Of a stretch of DNA of 64,000 nt, positions 48,890 to 59,156 are shown piece by piece. Origin of the DNA: Mucilaginibacter sp. (lineage in GTDB: Bacteria; Bacteroidota; Bacteroidia; Sphingobacteriales; Sphingobacteriaceae); NCBI GenBank assembly GCA_028287895.1, contig JAQBOV010000029.1, positions 1-64,000 of the forward strand, given 5' to 3'. The notes beneath the pieces were generated by a model that was not told the origin of the DNA, did no database searches, and saw only the letters and a list, made by a program, of their open reading frames with translations. Positions within the stretch are counted from its first letter, which is position 1; every line of letters starts with the position of its first letter. A program made the translations under genes and the position numbers.

Positions 48890-50281
48890 TTATTTTGGTT
48901 TTGATGATGCGTTTAAGCTCCAGCTAAGGCCCAAAGCCACGCCGGTGCTTTGCAGCCTTACCTGGCTGGCTCCTACATCTGATAATGGAACTTTTAAATA
49001 TGGTTGAACAGTTAAACCCACTTTTGAATTTATTTGGTGCGTATAGGTGGCATCCAGGTTCAATACGCTTAAAATATTACGGTTCTTGTTAATCACCGTA
49101 AACGCTGCCGGGCCGCTTGCATAGTAGGAATCGGGATAATTAAATTTATAGTCCTCGCGCAGCATAAAATAGGACGACAATCCGGTTCCCAGTGTGATTT
49201 TATTTCCCTGCTGACTATAAACCTGGTAATTTATATTCAGAGGTATATCCAGCATGCGGCAGTTAGCATTAACACTTGAAGGCTGAGTTTTAAACTGATA
49301 AGCGGTATGATAATTATCAAACGAAGTCAGGTATGGTTTAATGTCATACATGGCCCCGCCGCTGATGGTCCACTTCCGGGCAAAAGTAACCGACAACACG
49401 GCCCCGAAATTGCCGCCAATCTTGCTTTGCTGGAAAGAGGAATTCACCCCGTTCAGATCAGAAGAAGCGAATACACCCAATGCAAATTGAGGGCGATTAC
49501 CTGATTTTTGCGGACCTTTACCCTTTACTTTTACCAGAGCATTAGGCCCGGACTTATCTTTTTGTTGTTTATTATCAGCAGTGCCTAATTCAGTTCTATC
49601 GCTTGCAATGCCTGATTTTTTCTTATCTGAAACCATATTATCAGCAATAACTGCCTGCCTGCCGGTAGTATCAGGCAGTAAATTTTTACCCCTGCCCTCT
49701 ATCGCTATGGTCTCAGTGCCTGCTCCGGCAGTTCTATTCCTGGCCAGGTACCCGGTAGTGTCGCGGCGACCCGCCGGGGAAGGTAAGGTAAAGAACGATT
49801 TGCTTTTTTGACCATGCCTTAAACGGGCCGGGTTACCAGCATATTTGGCAGAAGTTAATGTTTTTTGTTTGTTGTGATCTGCCGCTTGCCGGGCAGGTTC
49901 GCCGCTTGTACCGGTATTGTCTTTTTTCTGATCGCTGGGATTGGAACGATTGGTAGCCGCATAATCTTTGGGAGCAACTTTCTCCTTATTAGAATCACGA
50001 TCAGCGTTATGGCGATGAGCAGCCGCCGTTTGCCCTTGTTTTTTGGGCTTAACGACTTCGGGTTTCAAAAATAAATAACCTAAAAATATAAGTAACAATG
50101 CCGCTGCGCTACCGATCACAGGCAACCAATAGATGATAACAGGACGTTTCTTACCTTTATCGAGCATCTGCTCCATAGCATCCCAGTCCTGATCTCTGAA
50201 TGTGGACTCACTGACCGGGTCTTCCAGCCTCTTTTTAAATAAGTTATCTAAATCTTCGTCCTTCTCCTTATTCATTCTCAA
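48890..50281 (-). CDS. Putative anti-sigma-type protein: cytoplasmic N-terminus + one TM + long disordered linker + outer-membrane-barrel-like C-terminus
   Basis: TM PVIIYWLPVIGSAAALLLIFLGYLFL at about residues 48-72; Lys/Asn/Gly/Pro-rich linker of ~190 aa; C-terminal amphipathic strands with porin-like aromatics; overlaps the ECF sigma gene by 4 nt. Confidence 0.75.
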   Translation of the reverse strand: MRMNKEKDEDLDNLFKKRLEDPVSESTFRDQDWDAMEQMLDKGKKRPVIIYWLPVIGSAAALLLIFLGYLFLKPEVVKPKKQGQTAAAHRHNADRDSNKEKVAPKDYAATNRSNPSDQKKDNTGTSGEPARQAADHNKQKTLTSAKYAGNPARLRHGQKSKSFFTLPSPAGRRDTTGYLARNRTAGAGTETIAIEGRGKNLLPDTTGRQAVIADNMVSDKKKSGIASDRTELGTADNKQQKDKSGPNALVKVKGKGPQKSGNRPQFALGVFASSDLNGVNSSFQQSKIGGNFGAVLSVTFARKWTISGGAMYDIKPYLTSFDNYHTAYQFKTQPSSVNANCRMLDIPLNINYQVYSQQGNKITLGTGLSSYFMLREDYKFNYPDSYYASGPAAFTVINKNRNILSVLNLDATYTHQINSKVGLTVQPYLKVPLSDVGASQVRLQSTGVALGLSWSLNASSKPK

Positions 50282-50916
50282 ATATTATTATTAAAAAACA
50301 CATTTTGTATATCTGCCTTTTTGATAGCAACAATTTGTGAAGAGTCCATGCCTTGATTGTAATTGTTATTATTATTGCCCAATTTATCGGCCTCTGATAT
50401 CATTTGCTTTAGTTTTTGCCTTGCCTTATGCAAATTTGATTTTGAAGTGCCGGATGATATATTCAGCATCTCTCCTATCTCCTCGTGCGAATAACCTTCA
50501 ATAGCAAAAAGGTTAAACACGGTGCGGTAAGCATTTGGCAGTTTTTGTATCATCGCCAAAAGATCATCGTAGTTGAGCTTCCTGTCGGCCAATTCGCCAT
50601 CGGTTACATATTCGGCTTTATCCAGATCCTCGGTATAAGCCATCTTAAGGTTGGCACGATAATAATCGATGGAAACATTCATCATAATCTTTCCGAGCCA
50701 GGCCTTAAACGGACGGGAGATATCATACGTTTCAATACGCGTAAAAACCTTAAAAAAACCCTGGTTCATTACCTCGGCAGCCTCTTCACGGTTATTAGCA
50801 TACCGCAGGCATATACCCATAGAAAAGCCATAGAATGCTTTATATAGCATTTTTTGACTACCCCTTTCCTGCTTAATACAGCCCCCGATCAGTTGATGTA
50901 GCTCTTCTTCTCCCAT
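50278..50916 (-). CDS. ECF RNA polymerase sigma-70 factor
   Basis: AEEVMNQGFFKVFTRIETYDISRPFKAWLGKIMMNVSIDYYR; LPNAYRTVFNLFAIEGYSHEEIGEMLNISSGTSKSNLHKARQKLKQ. Confidence 0.93.
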   Translation of the reverse strand: MGEEELHQLIGGCIKQERGSQKMLYKAFYGFSMGICLRYANNREEAAEVMNQGFFKVFTRIETYDISRPFKAWLGKIMMNVSIDYYRANLKMAYTEDLDKAEYVTDGELADRKLNYDDLLAMIQKLPNAYRTVFNLFAIEGYSHEEIGEMLNISSGTSKSNLHKARQKLKQMISEADKLGNNNNNYNQGMDSSQIVAIKKADIQNVFFNNNI

Positions 50917-51291
50917 CCGGTAACTCTGTTAGCGTAATAAAATTTAACCTTACCTGCCTACATCACGTTAACCGACAAATAAAGGTTGCCTGTACAAAAT
51001 AAAAAATAATAAATACAATATAAACATTTGAAAATCAAATATTTAATTTTTCTGTTATTTTATCGGCGCAGGCATAAGAAATCTGAATAATATACGGATT
51101 TAACTTTAAGAAATAAGATCTCACATGGCACTCGGGCTAAAGCCGGGAATCAAAAATGATCCTCGATACCGCCCTAAAACCGCGGAGCCATGAATTTTGC
51201 AACCAAAATAGGTTATCGATAATTATTTATTGCCGGAAGCAACCTTTCGTCCCATGCTGCCGTGATACTTTCATACCAAACAAAACATACT

Positions 51292-52104
51292 ATGATTGCT
51301 GTTTCTGTTGTTATCATTACCAAAAACGAGGCTAAAGTGATCGCCTCGTGCATAAATGCTGCTAAATTAATTACCGACGATATTATCGTGGCAGATAATA
51401 ACAGCACCGACGGGACACCCGAGATCGCCCGAAAACACGGATGCCGCGTTTATCATGAAAACTGGGACGGTTATGGCGCCAATAAAAATAAAGGCACGGC
51501 CTATGCAAAATATAACTGGATTCTAAGTATTGATGCGGATGAAATAGCAGACCAGGAACTAATAAATGCGTTGCATGGCATAAAATTGGATGATCCGGGA
51601 GTAGTCTATGATATCGCGTTCATATCTTATTATGGAGATAAGCAAATACGTTTTGGCAGTTGGGGACGTGATCATCATATCCGCCTGTTTAACCGCAAAC
51701 TGGTAAGATGGTCAGAATCGCCTGTACATGAAACCCTGCTATTGCCGCAGACGGTTCTTATAAAAAAACTGAGCGGGCATTTGCATCATTATTCGGTAAA
51801 GGACAGTAATGAATTTATCAGCAAAGCCGATCATTATGCCCGGCTAAGCGCCGGAAAATATCTGATGAGCAATAAAAAACCTACCTTTCTTAAACTATAT
51901 ATAGCGCCGGTGTTCCATTTCGTTAAAAATTATATTGTATTTTTAGGATTCCTGGATGGGCGTGAAGGATTCAATATTGCCAAAATGATATCTAGGCATA
52001 CCTGGCTCAAATACCGGTTGCTGAAGTATCAGCCTGAAGCTATTTGCCGGAAAGCACCACCCGTGAAGGATAATTTGGCGGTGGAGTACAGTATGGAGTC
52101 GTGA
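51292..52104 (+). CDS. Glycosyltransferase family 2 (WaaE/KdtX-like)
   Basis: AVSVVIITKNEAKVIASCINAAKLITDDIIVADNNSTDGT; start trimmed to MIAVSVV. Confidence 0.92.
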   Translation: MIAVSVVIITKNEAKVIASCINAAKLITDDIIVADNNSTDGTPEIARKHGCRVYHENWDGYGANKNKGTAYAKYNWILSIDADEIADQELINALHGIKLDDPGVVYDIAFISYYGDKQIRFGSWGRDHHIRLFNRKLVRWSESPVHETLLLPQTVLIKKLSGHLHHYSVKDSNEFISKADHYARLSAGKYLMSNKKPTFLKLYIAPVFHFVKNYIVFLGFLDGREGFNIAKMISRHTWLKYRLLKYQPEAICRKAPPVKDNLAVEYSMES

Positions 52105-52182
52105 GCTCGAACTCTGGAGTGTTGCCTCCCGAGTCAAAACAGGATCTGACTATGACTTGCGGCTTACGACTAAAAAAAGCAA

Positions 52183-53595
52183 ATGAAAAGAAAGCTTGTA
52201 AATAATCTTTCGGCCAACACTTTACAGCTTATCATAAACCAGTTAGCCGGGCTCGTCATCTTTTACATCCTTTCCACCGGGCTTGATAAAAACAGCTTCG
52301 GGCAGGTCAGCCTGGCCTTGGCGCTGATGCTGGCCATATTTAATATCCTGTCATTTGGTATCGATCAGATCGCCGTAAGGAAGCTGGCCTCCGGCGAAAA
52401 GCCGCAAACGGTCTTGTCGCTTTACATCAGTCACGTATTAATTACCGGATTGGTATTTTACGGGCTTTTATTTGCCGGCAGGTTCCTGTTTCCATTTATC
52501 AACGCTTATCACAGCATCTTATTGATAGGTGCCGGAAAGCTGATGATCTATTTTTCCACTCCCTTTAAGCAATCATCCATCGGGATGGAGCGCTTTAAAT
52601 TGCTGGCTTGCCTGTCGGTGATCTCCAATATTGCCCGGGCCTGCGGCCTTATCGTTCTGGCCTTATTACACCGCATTGGCCTGCAAAATGTGATCATCGT
52701 ATTTGTCAGCGGCGATCTGCTCGAATTAGTCATCGGTATCCTTCTTTTTAAGCGTGCTACCCGGCTCCCTTTGACCATCAAATGGAATAAAAGCGACTAC
52801 ACCGCCCTGCTTAAAGAGTCGCTGCCACAGCTGGGGGTGGCGGTCATTACCTCGGCACTGGCGCGGTTCGACTGGATATTTATCGGCATGGTGTTATCTG
52901 CCCTTAAATTGGCCGAATATAGTTTTGCTTACAAGGTTTTTGAACTATCTACCCTGCCCCTGCTGGCTATTGCCCCCTTGCTGATTCCCTGGTTTACCGG
53001 AATATTTAAGGACGGCAAACCCAACATAACGAACCTCAAATTACTGGCAAGAATGGAAATGATCATCGCTGCATTTACTATTGTGCTCATCAATAGCTGC
53101 TGGTCCCCTGTGATGGATGGGCTTACTGCCGGCAAATACGGCGCTGTAAATGAACGTACGATATTTATTCTGTCGCTGTGTATCCCCCTTCTGTACCTTA
53201 CCAATTTTTTATGGACCGTCAGCTTTGCCAAAGGACGGCTGAAAATGATATTCGCCGCTTTTGCGATCACCCTTGCAGTGAATGTCATCGGCGATATTAT
53301 ACTGATCCCTGTTTATAAAAATGAAGGCGCAGCCATTGGTTACCTAGCAGGATACCTGGCGCAGACCGTCTACTTTTTGATAAAGAATGACGTGAAAGAG
53401 CTAAACAAGGTTTTGTTCCCTTTATTGATATGTACAGCCTGCGCTTGTTTAAGTGTTTTTGGGGCAAAGCTCTTGTTTGCGAATATTTGGGTGGAGGTTG
53501 GGGCTGCGGTTTTGTTTTATGTTGCGGGCCTATTTGTTACTGCCCAGATTAGACCGGGAGACGAGATGAATTTTAGCGGGATACTGCAGTGGTGA
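52183..53595 (+). CDS. Oligosaccharide flippase (Wzx-like)
   Basis: About 12 TM segments; position in a polysaccharide cluster. Confidence 0.88.
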   Translation: MKRKLVNNLSANTLQLIINQLAGLVIFYILSTGLDKNSFGQVSLALALMLAIFNILSFGIDQIAVRKLASGEKPQTVLSLYISHVLITGLVFYGLLFAGRFLFPFINAYHSILLIGAGKLMIYFSTPFKQSSIGMERFKLLACLSVISNIARACGLIVLALLHRIGLQNVIIVFVSGDLLELVIGILLFKRATRLPLTIKWNKSDYTALLKESLPQLGVAVITSALARFDWIFIGMVLSALKLAEYSFAYKVFELSTLPLLAIAPLLIPWFTGIFKDGKPNITNLKLLARMEMIIAAFTIVLINSCWSPVMDGLTAGKYGAVNERTIFILSLCIPLLYLTNFLWTVSFAKGRLKMIFAAFAITLAVNVIGDIILIPVYKNEGAAIGYLAGYLAQTVYFLIKNDVKELNKVLFPLLICTACACLSVFGAKLLFANIWVEVGAAVLFYVAGLFVTAQIRPGDEMNFSGILQW

Positions 53596-53709
53596 ATATT
53601 ACCCTAAGTGATTGCTTGCTTTAGCACGCGAATGTCCATTTTTTTCAAACAATTTATGTGTTTTTATGGTATCGAAGAAGTATATGGATAATTAAAAAAA
53701 AGAAAGTAT

Positions 53710-53907
53710 ATGGATCCTAAAGAAGAAGAGTTTTTTAATAAAATAACTCAGCTTGAGGCAGAATTAGGTTTACCAAAATTAGATATCAGAATTTATAAAA
53801 TTCCTGAAATCGGGTTAACGCTTCCATCTAATATTGATACACAATTGGCAAAAAAGATCTGCAAAATATATGACGAGGTTTTTCCGTCACCGGAAGGGCT
53901 AGAGTAG
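53710..53907 (+). CDS. Hypothetical protein (65 aa)
   Basis: ORF track only. Confidence 0.4.
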   Translation: MDPKEEEFFNKITQLEAELGLPKLDIRIYKIPEIGLTLPSNIDTQLAKKICKIYDEVFPSPEGLE

Positions 53908-53947
53908 GTGCTGATCAGGCGACAGTAAAACTGCTGTGGGCCGCATC

Positions 53948-54018
53948 TTGCCGTGCACCAAGCAATTTCCGCCTGCAGAGCGGTCATGCGCAGTTTGGGC
54001 TTGCTTGGTGCCCGGCAA
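53948..54018. repeat. 18-bp inverted repeat (17/18), 35-nt spacer, within a larger foldable segment
   Basis: TTGCCGTGCACCAAGCAA ... TTGCTTGGTGCCCGGCAA, flanked by AACTGC (53929) and GCAGTT (54025). Confidence 0.75.
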
Positions 54019-54126
54019 AAACGGGCAGTTGAACACCACGATAAATAATCCCCATTTCTCCCTCCCCCACAGGCAACCAATTCAAAATCCAGGGCGTATT
54101 CCCTTTAAACAAATTGGGAAAACCTG

Positions 54127-55809
54127 ATGGTTGTCAGCACTACTTCTTTTAGCTTTAAGAAACTAAAGAGCCTGGCCGATTGGAAGCTATTGCTTTTCCT
54201 GGTCCTGTTTCTCAATGTAAAACTGGCTGTAAAAATACCGGCTATTGCATTGATCTATCTGCTGCAGTTCAACTTCAAATTCGGATTTAGCCTTAAAAAT
54301 TCCCGATTGCCGCTTTTTTACCTGCTCGCTATAGCCATAGCGGTGCTCAACTGGGTAATCAGCAGGAATTATTCGAACATCAATTACAATATCGTTTTAC
54401 TGACGGGCACCGGCTTTTGGATATTATGCATTTTGGCCATCCACCAGGTGAAGCTGTTTATAGAAAATGATGATACACAAACCATTCACCGTACCATCGT
54501 TATCTTTTTTATAATCAACGCAGTGCTTTCACTCTACAACCTGGCACTGATCATCGTTGAAACAGGCGCTGTTAATCCCTACACCTATCAGGGCCAGTAC
54601 CAAAAGTACTTTATCGGTACCGGCGACTATATAAGGGGCATCACCTTTGATACTTCTACAACCAATGCGGTTTTAAATGCATTGGGAATAATTTATTTTC
54701 TGAGCAAAAAAAATGCGGTTATGCTGCTTGTTTGCATGACCGTAATGCTTTTTACCGGCAGCAATTTCACCAACGTGGTGTTGCTCGCTGCGTTGGCACT
54801 AATGTTCGTTTTCAAAAGCAGTCGTGATCAAAAAAGCCTGATTGTAGTTTGCCTGGCCGCCCTGGTGGTTTTTATGGTAAAAATATCGCCGCAAAATAAC
54901 ACCTACGCGGTCGAAAATTTAAAAAGGACATTCCATCTGAATGCAGCAGGTGAGCCAATGCAGGTACGGCCCAAACTGGGCATGCCCATCACTTTAATGC
55001 CGGATAGTTTACTCACCGCTGATCAAAAAAAGTGGAAAGTTGCACAGCGCTATACCGACAGCATGTATGTGGTAAACCATCCGCAGGCGCCGGGCCGGCC
55101 GGCTAAAAAAACATTGCAGCAGCCGGCCCAAACGGCCCTTAAGACAGAAAGCGGCAGAATATTTATTCCAAAACCCAATATCCACACCATGCCCTACCAG
55201 CATGTGATCGACACCTCGGCCTATCAAAGGCAGTTATTAGCATTTATTGGTACACATAAAAGCAGTTTGCCGCTATCAGGACAGGATAATTTTAAGCTAG
55301 GCCTGCCGGGTAAAGCGCTAGCATGGTTGCAGACCTTCCATTTTCTGCAGCAACATCCATCAAAAGTATTTACAGGCGATGGCATGGGCAACTTCTCATC
55401 CAAACTGGCTTTCAGGGCCAGCGGATTTGGATTTGCAGGACGATATCCGCAGAAATTCATTTATCTCGATCCTGACTTCCTGTCGAATCACCTGGACGTT
55501 TACCTTAATTTTTTCAGCAAAAAAACGGATGTGCATTCATTAGCCAATAATCCTGATTCGGTGTATGATCAGTTACTTGCCGAATACGGAATACTAGGAC
55601 TGGCAGCATTTTTAATTTATTACCTGGGATTTTTCGTCAAACACGCTAAACGGTTAACCTACGGGTTGCCCATCCTGTTGGTGGTATTGTCGGTGTTTTT
55701 TGTAGAATATTGGTTTGAGCAATTATCCATACTCATATTTTTCGAAATGTTGCTGCTGCTCAATATTAAAGAAACCTCATCCAAAACAATAGTGAAATAT
55801 GCTTACTGA
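54127..55809 (+). CDS. Polytopic membrane protein, O-antigen polymerase/ligase-like
   Basis: Multiple TMs, large extracytoplasmic loop, SVYDQLLAEYGILGLAAFLIYY. Confidence 0.75.
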   Translation: MVVSTTSFSFKKLKSLADWKLLLFLVLFLNVKLAVKIPAIALIYLLQFNFKFGFSLKNSRLPLFYLLAIAIAVLNWVISRNYSNINYNIVLLTGTGFWILCILAIHQVKLFIENDDTQTIHRTIVIFFIINAVLSLYNLALIIVETGAVNPYTYQGQYQKYFIGTGDYIRGITFDTSTTNAVLNALGIIYFLSKKNAVMLLVCMTVMLFTGSNFTNVVLLAALALMFVFKSSRDQKSLIVVCLAALVVFMVKISPQNNTYAVENLKRTFHLNAAGEPMQVRPKLGMPITLMPDSLLTADQKKWKVAQRYTDSMYVVNHPQAPGRPAKKTLQQPAQTALKTESGRIFIPKPNIHTMPYQHVIDTSAYQRQLLAFIGTHKSSLPLSGQDNFKLGLPGKALAWLQTFHFLQQHPSKVFTGDGMGNFSSKLAFRASGFGFAGRYPQKFIYLDPDFLSNHLDVYLNFFSKKTDVHSLANNPDSVYDQLLAEYGILGLAAFLIYYLGFFVKHAKRLTYGLPILLVVLSVFFVEYWFEQLSILIFFEMLLLLNIKETSSKTIVKYAY

Positions 55810-56761
55810 TCGCCAAAAAATAACCGTGCTGATGCCTGCCTATAACGCGGGCAAGTACATCCGCGAGGCGATCATGTCCATGCTGACGCAATCCTATCGG
55901 GATTTTGAACTGCTCATCGTTAATGACGGCTCTACGGATGATACGGTACAAATAGTGCTGTCTATCGATGATCCAAGGATAGTGCTGATCAATAAGGATC
56001 ACCAGGGCATAGCTGCAGCCTTAAATACGGGGTTAAGGCTTTCGGATACGTATTACATTGCCCGGTTTGATGCGGATGATATTTGTATGCCTGATCGTCT
56101 GGAAAAGCAATTCAATTTTCTAAAAGACCATCCCGAGTATGTACTGGTGGGCAGCGATGCCGAATACATACTGGAGAACGGCGATTTTCTGTTCAGTTTC
56201 AAATGCATTGCCCATTCAAACGATGAAGTGCGGCAGAATATGTATGTGTATTGTCCTTTTATTCATTCGTCGGTAATGTATAAACGCGATGAGGTAATAA
56301 AAGCAGGTGGATATAATGTGCACGCACATCATTTTGAGGATTACCTGTTGTGGACCAGCCTGGCCAAAACAGGCAAAATGCAAAACCTTCGGGAGCCCTT
56401 AATAAAGGTACGGTTCAACCCGGCATCAGTTACGATTGATGAAAGGTGGCGCGGCGAACGTTTCCGCCAGTTAAAAAGGCAGGCTACTACGCGCGGCGAT
56501 ATCACCAGGGAAGAAGGCGATGAATTACTGGCTATTATTAAACGCCAGGATATCGGCAAAATGAAAGAAGGAGCCTATCATGCGCTGTGCGGAAAGAAGT
56601 TCCTGGCCGACAATTATCAGCCCGCAAAGGCACGGGGCCATGTGCGCAAGGCGATCAGCGTACGGCCCTTCAGGCTGGATAATTACCTGTTGTATGCCGT
56701 AAGCTATCTGCCCGGGCCGTTTATTGCCTGGCTACATAAAAAAAGCCCTAACCGATTGTAA
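55799..56761 (+). CDS. Glycosyltransferase family 2
   Basis: ITVLMPAYNAGKYIREAIMSMLTQSYRDFELLIVNDGSTDDT; ARFDADDICMPDRLEKQ. Confidence 0.95.
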   Translation: MLTDRQKITVLMPAYNAGKYIREAIMSMLTQSYRDFELLIVNDGSTDDTVQIVLSIDDPRIVLINKDHQGIAAALNTGLRLSDTYYIARFDADDICMPDRLEKQFNFLKDHPEYVLVGSDAEYILENGDFLFSFKCIAHSNDEVRQNMYVYCPFIHSSVMYKRDEVIKAGGYNVHAHHFEDYLLWTSLAKTGKMQNLREPLIKVRFNPASVTIDERWRGERFRQLKRQATTRGDITREEGDELLAIIKRQDIGKMKEGAYHALCGKKFLADNYQPAKARGHVRKAISVRPFRLDNYLLYAVSYLPGPFIAWLHKKSPNRL

Positions 56762-56958
56762 ACAAGCACAAACCCATATGAATCAAGCGTCAACAATCAA
56801 AGTCAACAATCAACAACCAGGGATCAGGAGTCAGCAAAACCGTGAATGGGTAATCCTGTCTTATCCCGGAGTGAATAATACAAGCTGTTTGACTATTGAT
56901 TTTTCGATGAAGTCATTTTTTGGCTCTTGCTTGTTGTTTGTTGACCCTTATAAGTAAT

Positions 56959-58029
56959 ATGAAAGTAGCTTTTATAACACGATCCACATTATTTACCGTA
57001 CCGGGCGGCGATACGGTGCAGGTGGTGCAAACGGCCCGGCATTTGGAGTCTTTGGGTATCAGGACGGATATCAAACTTTCAAAAGATGAAATAGATTATC
57101 CGCAGTACGACCTTTTGCACTTTTTTAACCTGACACGCCCGGCAGATATTTTATACCACAGCAAGAAAGCAAAAAAGCCCTTTGTAATATCCACCATACT
57201 GTGCAATTACACGGAGTATGATCAGCATCACCGCAGGGGTGTGGGCATCCTGTTCGGCTTTTTGCCGCCGAACAGCATCGAATACCTGAAAACCATTGCC
57301 CGGTGGGTGCTCGGCAAGGATCACCTGGCCAGCAAAGAATATCTGTGGAAAGGTCAGCGCCGCAGCATCATAGAAGTATTAAAAAGTTCGGCGATGGTGT
57401 TACCGAATTCCGAATCGGAATACCGGCGCATTATCGGGGCTTATACCTGCAGCTTAAAACACATGGTCGTTCCAAATGGGGTTGATCCTTATTTATTCAG
57501 GCGTAATTGTGCCGTTGAAAAAGATGCCAACCTGGTATTAAACGTAGCCAGAATTGAAGGTATCAAAAACCAGCTTAACCTGATCAGGGCGCTGAATAAT
57601 ACCCAGTTCAATTTATTGATAATCGGCTCGCATGCGCCAAATCAAAAAGCCTATTACGATGAGTGCCGCAGCATAGCGGCTGGCAATATCACCTTCATTG
57701 ACCATATGCGGCAGGAAGAGCTTTTAAAATATTATGAAAAAGCCAAGGTTCACATACTGCCAAGCTGGTTTGAAACTACCGGGTTAAGCTCGCTGGAAGC
57801 AGCCGTAATGGGCTGTAATATCGTAATCACCGATAAAGGAGATACCAGGGAATATTTCGGCAACACGGCTTTTTATTGCGACCCCGGAAAACCCGAAAGC
57901 ATACTGGCTGCCGTGGAAAAAGCCAGCAGCAGCAAGTACAATGAGAGTTTACACGAAATGATACTGAAAAGATTTACCTGGAAACAGGCAGCAACTGAAA
58001 CATTAAAAGCATATCAACAAACTATATGA
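56959..58029 (+). CDS. Glycosyltransferase family 4
   Basis: VLNVARIEGIKNQLNLIRAL; HILPSWFETTGLSSLEAAVMGCNIVITDKG; start trimmed to MKVAFITRS. Confidence 0.93.
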   Translation: MKVAFITRSTLFTVPGGDTVQVVQTARHLESLGIRTDIKLSKDEIDYPQYDLLHFFNLTRPADILYHSKKAKKPFVISTILCNYTEYDQHHRRGVGILFGFLPPNSIEYLKTIARWVLGKDHLASKEYLWKGQRRSIIEVLKSSAMVLPNSESEYRRIIGAYTCSLKHMVVPNGVDPYLFRRNCAVEKDANLVLNVARIEGIKNQLNLIRALNNTQFNLLIIGSHAPNQKAYYDECRSIAAGNITFIDHMRQEELLKYYEKAKVHILPSWFETTGLSSLEAAVMGCNIVITDKGDTREYFGNTAFYCDPGKPESILAAVEKASSSKYNESLHEMILKRFTWKQAATETLKAYQQTI

Positions 58030-59156
58030 AGAATTTAAGGATAGCCATATTAGGCACAAGAGGTATCCCCAACCATTATGGCGGGTTTGAACATATATCA
58101 GAATATGTTTCGGCGGGACTGGTCAAAAAGGGACATTCTGTAACAGTGTACAACTCGCACAACCACCCATACACTGCCGATACCTGGAACGGGGTTAAAA
58201 TACAGCATTGTTATGACCCGGAATACCTGGTAGGTACAACGGGGCAATTTATTTATGATTTTAACTGCCTTATGGATGCACGCAGGCAAAAATTTGATGT
58301 GGTTTTGCTGATGGGTTATACCAGCTGTTCGATATGGGGCAGGCTATATCCTAAAAACAGTACCATCATCACCAACATGGACGGGCTGGAATGGAAAAGG
58401 TCGAAATATTCAAAGAGAGTTCAGCAGTTTCTAAAATATGCCGAAAAGCTTGCTGTAAAATACAGTCAGTATTATATTTCTGACTCCAGGGTGATTAAAG
58501 ACTACCTGAAAGACAAATACCGAATCCACAGCCAGTATATCCCATATGGCGCCGATGTGATCACCGAACTGGAAAGAGAACAGATTGATACCAGCACAGC
58601 GCTGAAAGAAGATTATTTTTTATTGATGGCCCGTATGGAGCCGGAAAACAATATCGAAACCATACTGGAAGGATTTAATAACAGCAATTCGAACAGAAGC
58701 TTTAAAGTCTTGGGCGATACAGGAAACCGCTTCGGAAAATTCATCAGGCATCGCTTTAAAAATGATGAACGCATCGAGTTCAAAGGATCAATTTTTGATA
58801 CCGCCAAAGTGCGTGCGCTGCAAAACAACTCGTACCTGTATTTTCATGGGCATAGTGTTGGCGGCACCAACCCTTCGCTATTAGAAGCAATGGCCAGCGA
58901 GGCGCTGATAGCTGCACACAATAATCCTTTTAATAAATCGGTGCTGCATTCAGACGCCTTTTATTTTTCCGATTCCGAAGAAGTGCGGTATTTGGTTGAA
59001 ACCGTGCAGCGAAAGGAAAATGAGCAGATCATGGTGCAAAACAACCTGCATAAAATTGAATTCCAGTTTAACTGGGAGAAGATAATTGATGAGTATGAGG
59101 CATTCATTATGGAGTGTTATGAGGGTTTAAATCATGAGAGAATTATTGCTTATTAA
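58026..59156 (+). CDS. DUF1972-type glycosyltransferase
   Basis: RIAILGTRGIPNHYGGFEHISEYVSAGLVKKGHSVTVYN; HGHSVGGTNPSLLEAMAS. Confidence 0.94.
   Translation: MKNLRIAILGTRGIPNHYGGFEHISEYVSAGLVKKGHSVTVYNSHNHPYTADTWNGVKIQHCYDPEYLVGTTGQFIYDFNCLMDARRQKFDVVLLMGYTSCSIWGRLYPKNSTIITNMDGLEWKRSKYSKRVQQFLKYAEKLAVKYSQYYISDSRVIKDYLKDKYRIHSQYIPYGADVITELEREQIDTSTALKEDYFLLMARMEPENNIETILEGFNNSNSNRSFKVLGDTGNRFGKFIRHRFKNDERIEFKGSIFDTAKVRALQNNSYLYFHGHSVGGTNPSLLEAMASEALIAAHNNPFNKSVLHSDAFYFSDSEEVRYLVETVQRKENEQIMVQNNLHKIEFQFNWEKIIDEYEAFIMECYEGLNHERIIAY

Noticed and set aside
53793-54080. 95-aa minus ORF
   Set aside because: Cys/Arg-rich translation of the inverted-repeat segment; not convincing as protein.
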